Shown piece by piece: positions 23,493-30,094 of a stretch of DNA of 30,094 nucleotides. Position numbers and translations under genes: made by a program. The stretch spans positions 1-30,094 of the forward strand of contig JAZLKM010000004.1 in assembly GCA_045597645.1 (NCBI GenBank), in the 5' to 3' direction. The notes under the pieces are model-generated. The model did not search any database. It saw only the letters and a program-made list of their open reading frames with translations, and had not been told where the DNA came from. The DNA is from JAKSSE01 sp045597645. Lineage in GTDB: Bacteria; Bacillota; Clostridia; Lachnospirales; Lachnospiraceae. Within the stretch, counting starts at the first letter, position 1; each line of letters starts with the position of its first letter.

Positions 23493-24763
23493 ACTATCTC
23501 GCCCTCCTTTACGATGTAGCCACCGGCTGGCAATGCTCCATTTTCATAATCTGCCGGACTTGTCTCGCCTTTGATGGCGGTGTTTTTCCCTATATATACA
23601 TCTGAGGGGATAATGGATTCATCTCCTATAGTAACAAGGCCAAATGCGTACACGCTTTCATTCAACTGACTCGGAGCCTCTTCTCCCTGGCCCATCCTTA
23701 CTCTGTCACCAACCACGCATTTTTCCGCAATAATAGCTCGCTCTACAGTACATCCGTCTCCTATAACGGTCCCTTGCATTATTATGGAGTCACGGATTAC
23801 CGTACCTTTTCCGATAACAACACCTGCACCTAGTACAGAGTTGTATACTTCTCCATATATCTCTGCCCCTTCGCCAATGATACTCCGCTCTATTTTTGTA
23901 GTATCAGCTATATATTGCGGCGCGATATTGTCATACTGAGTGTAGATTTTCCAATACTCTTCATAAAGATTGAACTCAGGCACCAAATCTACCAGCTGCA
24001 TATTAGCCTCCCAGTATGATCCTAGAGTACCTACGTCTTTCCAGTATCCGTTAAACTCAAATGAATAGATTCCCCTGCCATTCTCATGACAATAAGGAAT
24101 AATATGCTTGCCAAAATCACAGTTCTGCACGTTACGCATTGCTATGAGAGCATCCTTAAGCACAGACCATGTGAATATATAAATACCCATTGAAGCCAGG
24201 TTGCTCTTCGGGTTTGCTGGCTTTTCTTCAAATTCAGATATCTTGTGATTGGCATCAGATACTACCAATCCAAATCTTGACGCCTCCTCCCACGGAACTG
24301 GCATAGTTGCGATAGTAACGTCTGCATTGTGCTCCTTATGGAAGTCCAGCAATACCTCGTAGTCCATTTTATATATATGATCACCTGACAATATAAGTAC
24401 ATACTCAGGGTCATAGCTATCGATATATTTTAGGTTCTGATAGATTGCGTTGGCTGTGCCAGTGTACCATTCGCTGTTATCACTCTTCTCATAAGGTGGA
24501 AGTACTGTCACTCCGCCGTAATTGCGGTCCAAATCCCACGGAATACCTATTCCTATATGTGTGTTAAGCTTAAGAGGCTGGTACTGAGTCAATACACCAA
24601 CAGTATCAATTCCTGAATTTATACAATTTGACAGAGGAAAATCTATTATTCTGTACTTCCCTCCAAACGCCACAGCAGGCTTTGCCATGTCTGATGTCAA
24701 TACGCCAAGTCTACTTCCTTGACCACCAGCCAATAGCATGGCTATCATTTCCTTTTTACGCAT
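23489..24763 (-). CDS. glgC: Glucose-1-phosphate adenylyltransferase, catalytic subunit
   Basis: GlgC makes ADP-glucose from glucose-1-phosphate and ATP, the committing step of glycogen synthesis. The 424 residues have the intact signature LAGGQGSRLG (11-20) with KPA at 28-30. YRIIDFPLSNCINSG and GVLTQYQP follow. WYTGTANAIYQN is at 99-110, and SGDHIYKMDY (126-135) holds the likely catalytic Asp134. FEEKPANPKS and a C-terminal beta-helix complete it. An AGGAGAG ribosome binding site and a clear promoter precede the ATG. It begins the long minus-strand series and is divergent from murC. Confidence 0.97.
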   Translation of the reverse strand: MRKKEMIAMLLAGGQGSRLGVLTSDMAKPAVAFGGKYRIIDFPLSNCINSGIDTVGVLTQYQPLKLNTHIGIGIPWDLDRNYGGVTVLPPYEKSDNSEWYTGTANAIYQNLKYIDSYDPEYVLILSGDHIYKMDYEVLLDFHKEHNADVTIATMPVPWEEASRFGLVVSDANHKISEFEEKPANPKSNLASMGIYIFTWSVLKDALIAMRNVQNCDFGKHIIPYCHENGRGIYSFEFNGYWKDVGTLGSYWEANMQLVDLVPEFNLYEEYWKIYTQYDNIAPQYIADTTKIERSIIGEGAEIYGEVYNSVLGAGVVIGKGTVIRDSIIMQGTVIGDGCTVERAIIAEKCVVGDRVRMGQGEEAPSQLNESVYAFGLVTIGDESIIPSDVYIGKNTAIKGETSPADYENGALPAGGYIVKEGEIV

Positions 24764-24816
24764 GCAACTCTCCTATCGCCTAAAGGCTGATAATATATAG
24801 ATAAAATTTCAAAATA

Positions 24817-24845
24817 ATAATACCACCCTCAGCCATTTTGTGCAA
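24817..24845 (-). promoter_or_regulatory. Promoter of glgC-glgD-spoVG
   Basis: On the minus strand a -35 TTGCAC (24840-24845) and a -10 TATTAT (24817-24822) are 17 bp apart. The leader is about 45 bases and AT-rich, with a small GCC-TTTA-GGC hairpin shortly before the ribosome site. The sequence further upstream is AT-rich (24846-24895) and could serve as an UP element. Confidence 0.72.
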
Positions 24846-24926
24846 TACTTGCTATTTTTTCTAAAATCCTTTTATATTTTTAGCTATTTTTCACAAGCCG
24901 ATCACGTCCATACTTTTCCAGAATTA

Positions 24927-24955
24927 TTGAAAACTTGCCTGCACAAGGCTATAAT
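24927..24955 (+). promoter_or_regulatory. Promoter of murC
   Basis: A -35 TTGAAA (24927-24932) and a perfect -10 TATAAT (24950-24955) are 17 bp apart. The 36-base leader has a small inverted repeat ACGGA-CA-TCCGT (24971-24982) next to the AAGGAG ribosome site; it could be an operator or a short stem, but this is weak. Confidence 0.85.
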
Positions 24956-24998
24956 AGTGTCGCATTAATGACGGACATCCGTTTTTAAGGAGATTTAT

Positions 24999-26381
24999 AT
25001 GTACAAAATTTCATTTGAAAAGCCTATTCATGTCCACTTTATGGGCATAGGCGGCATAAGTATGAGTGGACTAGCCCACATACTGCTGCAGCGCGGCTTC
25101 GTCATCTCAGGCTCGGACTCTAAGCAGAGCCCCCTGACAGATGCGCTTACCGCAGCCGGTGCTACCTGCTTCTACTCACAGGTTGCCGCAAATATTACTA
25201 ATGACATTGACCTTCTAGTCTATTCTGCAGCCATTCATCCAGATAATCCTGAATATATGGCCGCTGTAGCAGCTGGTATTCCTACAATCACAAGAGCAGA
25301 GCTTCTGGGCCAGATTATGGAAAACTATGAGAAGTCTGTGGCAGTAAGTGGCACTCATGGCAAGACCACAACCACATCTATGATTAGCCACATTCTTTTA
25401 GCTGCTGACACTGATCCGACAATTTCTGTAGGCGGAATATTAAAAGCTATAGATGGCAATATTCGCATCGGAAAATCAGATGTATTTTTGACAGAGGCTT
25501 GCGAATATACCAACAGCTTCCATAGCTTTTATCCAAAGTACAATGTGATTCTAAATATAGAAGAAGATCACATGGACTTTTTCAAGGACCTAGCCCAGAT
25601 ACGTGATTCTTTCAGACGCTTTGCTACAAATACAAAATCAGATGGTGTCATTGTTATCAACTCTCAAATTGATAACTGGAATGAGATAACTAGCGGCCTT
25701 CAAGCCGAAATTCTGACATTTGGAAACGATAATAACAGCGACGCATATCCCAAGGACGTTGAATATGACAAGTCCACCGGATGTGCCAGCTTCATCCCTG
25801 TTATAAAAGGACAGGAGCTACCTCTCGTAACTTTGAATGTCCCTGGTGAGCACAACGTATATAATGCTCTTGCTTCCATTCTGATAACCACAAGCATGGG
25901 CATTGACACTACTAGTATCATAAGAGGACTTGAAGCGTTTGGAGGCACAGACAGGCGATTCCAGCGCAAGGGTACACTAGGCGGTGTAACCATAATCGAC
26001 GATTACGCCCATCACCCTACCGAAATATCCGCCACGCTGTCCGCAGCCCGCAAAATTGTGGAAGGAAGACTCATAGTGGTATTCCAGCCTCACACATACA
26101 CCAGAACCGTTGCTTTTATGTCCGAATTTGCCAAAGCTCTATCGGCAGCTGACATTGTAGTATTAGCTGACATATACGCAGCAAGAGAGACTGACAACCT
26201 CGGCATATCATCTGCCAACCTCCAGCAGGAGATTGCAAAATTGGGTACCGAATGTGTGTACTTGCCATCGTTTGATGAAATTGAATCATATTTGTTGAAA
26301 AAATGTATCGACAAGGATTTGTTAATAACTATGGGTGCCGGAAATGTTGTAGAAATAGGCAATCATCTCCTTGGGCTATGA
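24999..26381 (+). CDS. murC: UDP-N-acetylmuramate-L-alanine ligase
   Basis: MurC adds the first amino acid of the peptidoglycan stem peptide in the cytoplasm. The 460 residues have the usual length. The N-terminal domain has the nucleotide loop FMGIGGISMSGLA (14-26), and the ATP site is SGTHGKTTTT (117-126). NIEEDHMDFF, the GEHNVYNALAS motif, DDYAHHPTE and FQPHTYTRT complete the Mur ligase pattern. An AAGGAG ribosome site and its own promoter precede it, and a strong terminator ends it, so it is a single-gene unit. It is divergent from glgC. The coding strand here has nearly equal G and C in the lines I counted, unlike the G-rich coding strand of the minus genes. Confidence 0.97.
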   Translation: MYKISFEKPIHVHFMGIGGISMSGLAHILLQRGFVISGSDSKQSPLTDALTAAGATCFYSQVAANITNDIDLLVYSAAIHPDNPEYMAAVAAGIPTITRAELLGQIMENYEKSVAVSGTHGKTTTTSMISHILLAADTDPTISVGGILKAIDGNIRIGKSDVFLTEACEYTNSFHSFYPKYNVILNIEEDHMDFFKDLAQIRDSFRRFATNTKSDGVIVINSQIDNWNEITSGLQAEILTFGNDNNSDAYPKDVEYDKSTGCASFIPVIKGQELPLVTLNVPGEHNVYNALASILITTSMGIDTTSIIRGLEAFGGTDRRFQRKGTLGGVTIIDDYAHHPTEISATLSAARKIVEGRLIVVFQPHTYTRTVAFMSEFAKALSAADIVVLADIYAARETDNLGISSANLQQEIAKLGTECVYLPSFDEIESYLLKKCIDKDLLITMGAGNVVEIGNHLLGL

Positions 26382-26403
26382 GTTATCATCATTATCAACA
26401 ATC

Positions 26404-26429
26404 AAAAAAGCCGCATTCGCGGCTTTTTT
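26404..26429 (+). terminator. Intrinsic terminator after murC
   Basis: AAAAAAGCCGC and GCGGCTTTTTT form a perfect 11-bp stem with a 4-base loop (ATTC), 22 bp after the murC stop. It is symmetric and could also work on the other strand, but no minus-strand gene runs into it. Confidence 0.92.
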
Positions 26430-26464
26430 ATTGATAACTCGCTCTTTATCCCGATATTTTCTAG

Positions 26465-26473
26465 TGCTATAAT
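26465..26473 (+). promoter_or_regulatory. Extended -10 promoter of dnaD-dnaC-prs
   Basis: TGCTATAAT gives a perfect -10 (26468-26473) with the TGN extension. The -35 region is poor (TTTATC at 26445-26450). It follows the murC terminator and precedes dnaD by about 40 bases, which fits a separate unit. Confidence 0.65.
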
Positions 26474-26514
26474 CCCGATAGTTTTTGGATTAATTGAGGG
26501 GTTATCATAGAGAA

Positions 26515-27591
26515 ATGATTGAATTGTTTACGCGTGACCTAACCGGGGTCACTCTGGTTCCTAATGCATTTATAGATGAGCACATGTTTGAGGCTAACGG
26601 CGAGTTTGTAAAGCTCTACCTTTACTTGCTCCGCACTGTTTCTATGCCTGGACGTCAGTTTACTATTTCATCACTGGCAGACGAGATATCATTCACCGAG
26701 AATGATATTATGCGTGCGCTTAAATACTGGGAGAGATTTAACTACCTGTCGCTCGAATATGACAGTAACGGCAGTCTGTGCAAAGTTTCACTCATGCCAG
26801 GAGGGCAATCTACCGGCAATACACCTGTAGTCTCAGCATCTCCTGTCAACGATGTGACAAATAATACTCCATCTATCAAAGCAGTATCAGAAGCTAAGTC
26901 TGCATCTGCAATCACAGAGGAGCCTGTCAAGCGTCACTATTCCGCAGACGAGCTCGAGAGCTTCCAGAATGACCCTGATGCGAGCGAGATTATATTTATA
27001 ACTGAAAAATACCTAAATACCACCCTTTCACTGTCAAATGTTGAGACCATTCTTTTCTGGCATGATGGTTTAAAGCTACCATATGATTTGATTGAGCACT
27101 TGATTGAAAGTTGCGTCGAGAGCAATCACAAAAGTCTCAACTATATGAATGCCATAGCAGTGAACTGGGCTAAGCTCGGGATTAATACTGTAGATTTGGC
27201 CAAGCAAAGCGCTAGCATACATAGCCAGGCGCATTACAGCATTATGAAATACATGGGCATTACAGGCAGAGATCTCGTCCCTGCAGAGGAAGCTTTTGTA
27301 GATAAATGGACCAATGAATACAGCTTCGCTATGGATGTAATCAGCGAGGCCTGCAAGCGCACAGTAACCAACACTGGCAAGCCAAGCTTCCAGTATGCGG
27401 ACAAGATTCTCAGTGATTGGTTTAAAGCTGGTGTTCGTCACAGTGATGACATCGCTGCTCAGGACGCTAAAAAGCCCGCCAGATACAATGGCAGCTCTGC
27501 AGCATCTAAGCCTTCAAATCAAAATTTCACTGGTCGCGACTACGATTACGCACAGTTGGAAGCTCAGCTTTTAGGCACAGGGGAATCTTAG
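26515..27591 (+). CDS. dnaD: DnaD-like replication initiation protein with two DnaD domains
   Basis: DnaD-type proteins remodel origin or restart DNA and help load the replicative helicase. The ATG at 26515 is taken as start (MIELFTRDLTGVTLVPNAF); an in-frame TTG at 26494 overlaps the only strong Shine-Dalgarno sequence (GAGGGG), which lies a long 14 bases before the ATG. From the ATG the protein has 358 residues. A winged-helix-like region is at about 1-90, a low-complexity Ser/Val/Thr linker at about 95-140, and then two DnaD-type helical domains (about 144-225 and 236-305). Each domain ends in the family YxxxIxxxW pattern (YMNAIAVNW and YADKILSDW). A short conserved-looking tail DYDYAQLEAQLLG follows. 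dnaC starts 2 bp later. Confidence 0.88.
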   Translation: MIELFTRDLTGVTLVPNAFIDEHMFEANGEFVKLYLYLLRTVSMPGRQFTISSLADEISFTENDIMRALKYWERFNYLSLEYDSNGSLCKVSLMPGGQSTGNTPVVSASPVNDVTNNTPSIKAVSEAKSASAITEEPVKRHYSADELESFQNDPDASEIIFITEKYLNTTLSLSNVETILFWHDGLKLPYDLIEHLIESCVESNHKSLNYMNAIAVNWAKLGINTVDLAKQSASIHSQAHYSIMKYMGITGRDLVPAEEAFVDKWTNEYSFAMDVISEACKRTVTNTGKPSFQYADKILSDWFKAGVRHSDDIAAQDAKKPARYNGSSAASKPSNQNFTGRDYDYAQLEAQLLGTGES

Positions 27592-27593
27592 TT

Positions 27594-28571
27594 ATGGCAT
27601 TAACCAATAGTCAGCACGACGAAATCATGCGTCAGTATGATAAACGTCAAATGAATAGAATAAAGGAGATTGCCAGAAGAAAAAACGAAATTTTCCAGGT
27701 CTCTCCTGAGTACGCCAGATTGGATGGTGAGGTCGCTTCTGTGTGCATTCGTGCATTTGAATCCTCAGAGGACTCCTCAGTAGCCTCTTCTGTCATTGAC
27801 ACACTAGCCGAGATACGGGCCAAGAAGGCTGAAATAATGGCAGCTCTTGGATATCCTGCCGACTATCTTTATCCTCCATTTGAATGCGAGGACTGCAAAG
27901 ACACTGGGTACATAGGCCAGAATCGCTGCCACTGCTTTATGCAAGCAGTTAACGAGCTTTTATTCAATCAAGCCGGTCTTATGCCTTCAGATATTTGTTT
28001 TGACACTTTCTCACTTTCCTATTATTCTAATGACATTAAGGATGGTGAACAAATGTCACCACGGATGTTGGCACAAAGGGCCTTTGATACCGCCAAAAGT
28101 TATGTTCTAAATTTTGGACAAAAACCAGCTGCCAACCTCATTTTTTCAGGTGATACGGGCACTGGCAAGACTTTCTTGTCTACCTGCATTGCCAAAGAAC
28201 TACTAGACAAAGGCTTCTCAGTGGTGTACCTTACAGCAGCACACCTATTTGAAATATCTGAGCGCAATACTTTCGAACACGACGAATCCTACAGGAGCGA
28301 ATACGAAAGACTCTTCTCCTGTGATTTGCTTGTAATAGATGATTTAGGTACAGAATTCGGCAACAGATTCACCTGTTCTCAATTTTTTACCTGCATAAAT
28401 GAGCGTCTTATATCAGGACTTGGCACCATTATATCGACCAACCTGAATATGAAAGACCTCGTCGATCAGTATACAGAGCGTGTCACCTCTCGCCTCACCA
28501 GTAGCTATACTTGGTGCAAGCTGATTGGAAGTGACATTCGTGTTACTAAAAAATTAAACAAAATCATTTAG
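27594..28571 (+). CDS. dnaC: DnaC/DnaI-type helicase loader ATPase
   Basis: This AAA+ ATPase is expected to load the replicative helicase onto DNA. In its 325 residues, an N-terminal coiled region (about 1-90) is followed by a likely zinc site (Cys98, Cys101, Cys112, Cys114; CEDCKDTGYIGQNRCHC), as in Bacillus DnaI. Walker A is GDTGTGKT (186-193), Walker B is LLVIDDLGTE (245-254), and STNLNMKDL and the arginine-rich ERVTSRLTSSY follow. It shares its fold with IstB of IS21 elements, but the zinc N-terminus and the dnaD partner make a chromosomal loader far more likely. It lies 2 bp after dnaD with a GGGGA ribosome site, and prs follows 25 bp later. Confidence 0.92.
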   Translation: MALTNSQHDEIMRQYDKRQMNRIKEIARRKNEIFQVSPEYARLDGEVASVCIRAFESSEDSSVASSVIDTLAEIRAKKAEIMAALGYPADYLYPPFECEDCKDTGYIGQNRCHCFMQAVNELLFNQAGLMPSDICFDTFSLSYYSNDIKDGEQMSPRMLAQRAFDTAKSYVLNFGQKPAANLIFSGDTGTGKTFLSTCIAKELLDKGFSVVYLTAAHLFEISERNTFEHDESYRSEYERLFSCDLLVIDDLGTEFGNRFTCSQFFTCINERLISGLGTIISTNLNMKDLVDQYTERVTSRLTSSYTWCKLIGSDIRVTKKLNKII

Positions 28572-28596
28572 TCATATGGTTTTATAGGAGGATATC

Positions 28597-29781
28597 ATGC
28601 CAAACGACGAATTAATGCTTAAGTCAATTCCTGTCGGCAATCTCGGTATCATCCCTCTTAAGGGATGCGGCGAGCTCTGCTCAAAGGTCGACAATTATCT
28701 TGTAGACTGGAGAGAAAAAAGACAGCATGCACATGATGACACATTAATGTTCTCTAACTATCGTAGTGATACTTATATGCTTGAAGCTGACGTTCCGAGA
28801 TTCGGAACTGGCGAGGCAAAGGGTGTAATCAAGGAATCTATCCGTGGATATGATCTCTACATCCTCGTTGATGTAACCAACTACAGCCTCACATATACCG
28901 TATGCGGCCACGAGAACCATATGTCTCCTGACGACCATTATCAGGACCTCAAGCGTATCATTGCAGCCGCTGAGGGCAAAGCCAACAGAATCACTGTTAT
29001 TATGCCGTTCTTATACGAAGGCCGTCAGCATCGCCGTACCGCACGCGAGTCCCTTGACTGTGCATACGCACTGCAGGAGCTTACCAACATGGGCGTAGAT
29101 AACATCATTACATTTGATGCACATGACCCAAGAGTTCAGAACGCAATTCCGCTTCACGGATTCGAGACTGTTACTCCTGCATACCAGTTCATCAAGGGTA
29201 TCCTTAGAGAAGTAAAGGACCTCAAGATTGACTCTGACCATATGATGATTATCAGCCCTGACGAAGGCGGTAGCAATCGTGCCATCTATCTAGCCAACAT
29301 TCTTGGTCTTGATATGGGTATGTTTTACAAGAGACGTGACTACAGCAAGATTGTTAACGGACGCAACCCTATCGTTGCACACGAGTTCCTCGGCTCTGAC
29401 GTAGCTGGCAAAGATGTTCTCATCATTGACGATATGATTTCATCTGGTGACAGCATGATCGATGTAGCCTCTGAGCTCAAGAAGCGCAACGCAGGTCGAA
29501 TCTTCGTAGTTGCTACCTTCGGTCTTTTCACCGACGGACTTGCCAAATTCGACAAAGCCGTAGAGGACGGTCTCATCTTCAAGGTTGTAACCACCAACCT
29601 TACATATCAGACACCAGAGCTCCTCTCTCGCGATTACTACATCAACTGCGACATGAGCAAGTACATTGCATACATCATTGACACTCTCAATCATGATGCA
29701 TCTATCGGAAGTCTGCTCAACCCATACGATAGGATCGAGCGCATTGTTGCTAAGTACAACGCCGAGAACAGCGCCAACTAA
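28597..29781 (+). CDS. prs: Ribose-phosphate pyrophosphokinase, long form
   Basis: Prs makes PRPP from ribose-5-phosphate and ATP for nucleotides, histidine and tryptophan. The 394 residues exceed the usual 310-320, with an N-terminal extension of several tens of residues. Landmarks are VIMPFLYEGRQHRRTARES (134-152), the metal/ribose region FDAHDPRVQN (173-182), SPDEGGSNRA (220-229), the flexible-loop KRRD (245-248) and the PRPP loop VLIIDDMISSGDS (274-286). That PRPP loop differs from the common DDMIDTGGT wording and fits a long clostridial subgroup. An AGGAGGA ribosome site precedes the ATG. Codon use (many CTC, CGT, AAG) looks like a highly expressed gene. It is the last gene of the dnaD-dnaC-prs unit and feeds hpt and guaA. 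Confidence 0.95.
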   Translation: MPNDELMLKSIPVGNLGIIPLKGCGELCSKVDNYLVDWREKRQHAHDDTLMFSNYRSDTYMLEADVPRFGTGEAKGVIKESIRGYDLYILVDVTNYSLTYTVCGHENHMSPDDHYQDLKRIIAAAEGKANRITVIMPFLYEGRQHRRTARESLDCAYALQELTNMGVDNIITFDAHDPRVQNAIPLHGFETVTPAYQFIKGILREVKDLKIDSDHMMIISPDEGGSNRAIYLANILGLDMGMFYKRRDYSKIVNGRNPIVAHEFLGSDVAGKDVLIIDDMISSGDSMIDVASELKKRNAGRIFVVATFGLFTDGLAKFDKAVEDGLIFKVVTTNLTYQTPELLSRDYYINCDMSKYIAYIIDTLNHDASIGSLLNPYDRIERIVAKYNAENSAN

Positions 29782-29788
29782 TCAACCC

Positions 29789-29820
29789 AAAGAGATGCCA
29801 CCACGCGCATCTCTTTTTTT
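29789..29820 (+). terminator. Intrinsic terminator after prs
   Basis: AAAGAGATGC and GCATCTCTTT form a perfect 10-bp stem with an 8-base loop (29789-29798 and 29807-29816), running into a T-tract. It starts 7 bp after the prs stop codon. Confidence 0.92.
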
Positions 29821-30044
29821 GTGCTTTTTTTGAGATGGGGGGTGGGGGGTGGCGCCCGCGGCCTTGCATCAACAACCGTGAGATATTTCCACCAGTACGC
29901 ATGTTTATCTGCTGTCGGCTATGGCTAGCCCAAAGTATAGTACCCCCTTCCACGGCGAGCCACCTTCGGGATTTGCGGGCGATTCATTTCGCGATGTTTT
30001 ATTGCGCGCCCTCCTCCGAAACTCGATGTGGTCTTCTAGAATTC
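29821..30044. other. GC-rich region with no recognisable gene
   Basis: After the prs terminator the composition changes. A G-run block (GGGGGGTGGGGGGTGG at about 29838-29853) and a CG-rich palindromic patch (GGCGCCCGCGGCC) come first, then about 190 bases richer in GC than the genes around. The open frames here (an 80-codon plus frame and a 67-codon minus frame) have no ribosome site or recognisable protein and look random. I see no tRNA or known RNA family. It may be non-coding flank, decayed insertion-element sequence or an unrecognised RNA. Confidence 0.5.
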
Positions 30045-30094
30045 ATCCACTTTTGTTGGGGCTCATTTTACTTTTAAGACGGCCACATAGGTCA
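30045..30094. mobile_element. Possible edge of an IS21-family element (repeat array), cut by window end
   Basis: The last 50 bases carry TCCACTTTTGTTGGGGCTCA, TTTTACTTTTAAGACGG and ACATAGGTCA. Stacked units of the type GGGTCATTTTACTTTTAA with CCACTTTTG are what I know from the terminal arrays of many IS21-family elements in Firmicutes. No istA or istB is in view, and orientation cannot be told. Recognition is from memory of the pattern, not from a search. Confidence 0.35.

Noticed and set aside
24764..24998. Replication origin at the divergent glgC/murC junction
   Set aside because: Only one relaxed DnaA-box-like word (TTTTTCACA at about 24887) is present, there is no dnaA or dnaN nearby, and the rough G/C balance does not switch as an origin would require.
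27594..28571. IstB transposition helper
   Set aside because: The ATPase fold is shared, but the four-cysteine N-terminal site, dnaD partner and prs linkage fit a chromosomal helicase loader.
29750..29953. 67-codon minus frame after prs
   Set aside because: It overlaps the prs end and the terminator, has no ribosome site and is low complexity (Pro run from the G-tract).
1..30094. CRISPR array, tRNA or rRNA genes, phage genes
   Set aside because: No regularly spaced repeats, no tRNA-like cloverleaf or rRNA stretch and no phage structural genes were recognised in reading both strands; a software scan was not possible.

Overview
The window reads as ordinary core chromosome of a low-to-mid GC Gram-positive anaerobe. 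It most resembles a Lachnospiraceae-type Clostridia, probably a non-spore-forming member near Butyrivibrio, Pseudobutyrivibrio or Lachnospira. The evidence is the two-gene GlgC/GlgD glycogen system, lipoproteins with Gram-positive style lipoboxes, strong AGGAGG ribosome binding sites, the long Prs form, a DnaD plus DnaI-type helicase loader pair, and the gene order spoVG - pth - mfd - foldase ... hup - rqcP - divIC - tilS - hpt - ftsH. That order is a thinned version of the Bacillus/Clostridia spoVG-to-ftsH region. The genus is inference; no rRNA is present.

Layout. Everything from 1 to 24763 is on the minus strand and everything from 24999 to 29781 is on the plus strand. Reading the minus genes in transcription order (right to left): glgC-glgD-spoVG; a terminator; pth-mfd-foldase lipoprotein; a terminator; two ABC half-transporters; a promoter, then proS-cca-PEGA lipoprotein; a terminator; a promoter, then hup; a terminator; rqcP-divIC-tilS-hpt-ftsH; a 277-bp structured gap; a promoter with a LacI-type operator, then a GH13 alpha-glycosidase, glf and guaA (cut by the left edge). 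On the plus strand: murC with its own promoter and terminator, then dnaD-dnaC-prs with a terminator. A GC-rich, gene-free tail follows and ends in a sequence that resembles the repeat array at an IS21-family end.

Function. The genes cover glycogen synthesis and alpha-glucan breakdown, translation quality control (pth, rqcP, tilS, proS, cca), purine salvage and PRPP supply (hpt, guaA, prs), division and envelope (divIC, murC, glf, foldase, ftsH), and DNA replication/repair (mfd, hup, dnaD, dnaC). Many genes overlap by 4 or 11 bp, with the ribosome binding site inside the tail of the gene before.

I do not see a convincing undescribed system such as a defence island, CRISPR array, prophage or biosynthetic cluster. 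The parts most worth a second look are: interleaved inverted repeats (a possible pseudoknot) between ftsH and the glycosidase; the loss of sporulation genes from a conserved neighbourhood and the block that sits in their place; three intrinsic terminators placed directly in front of genes that lack an obvious independent promoter; the PEGA lipoprotein tied to the tRNA genes; and the possible mobile-element edge at the far right.
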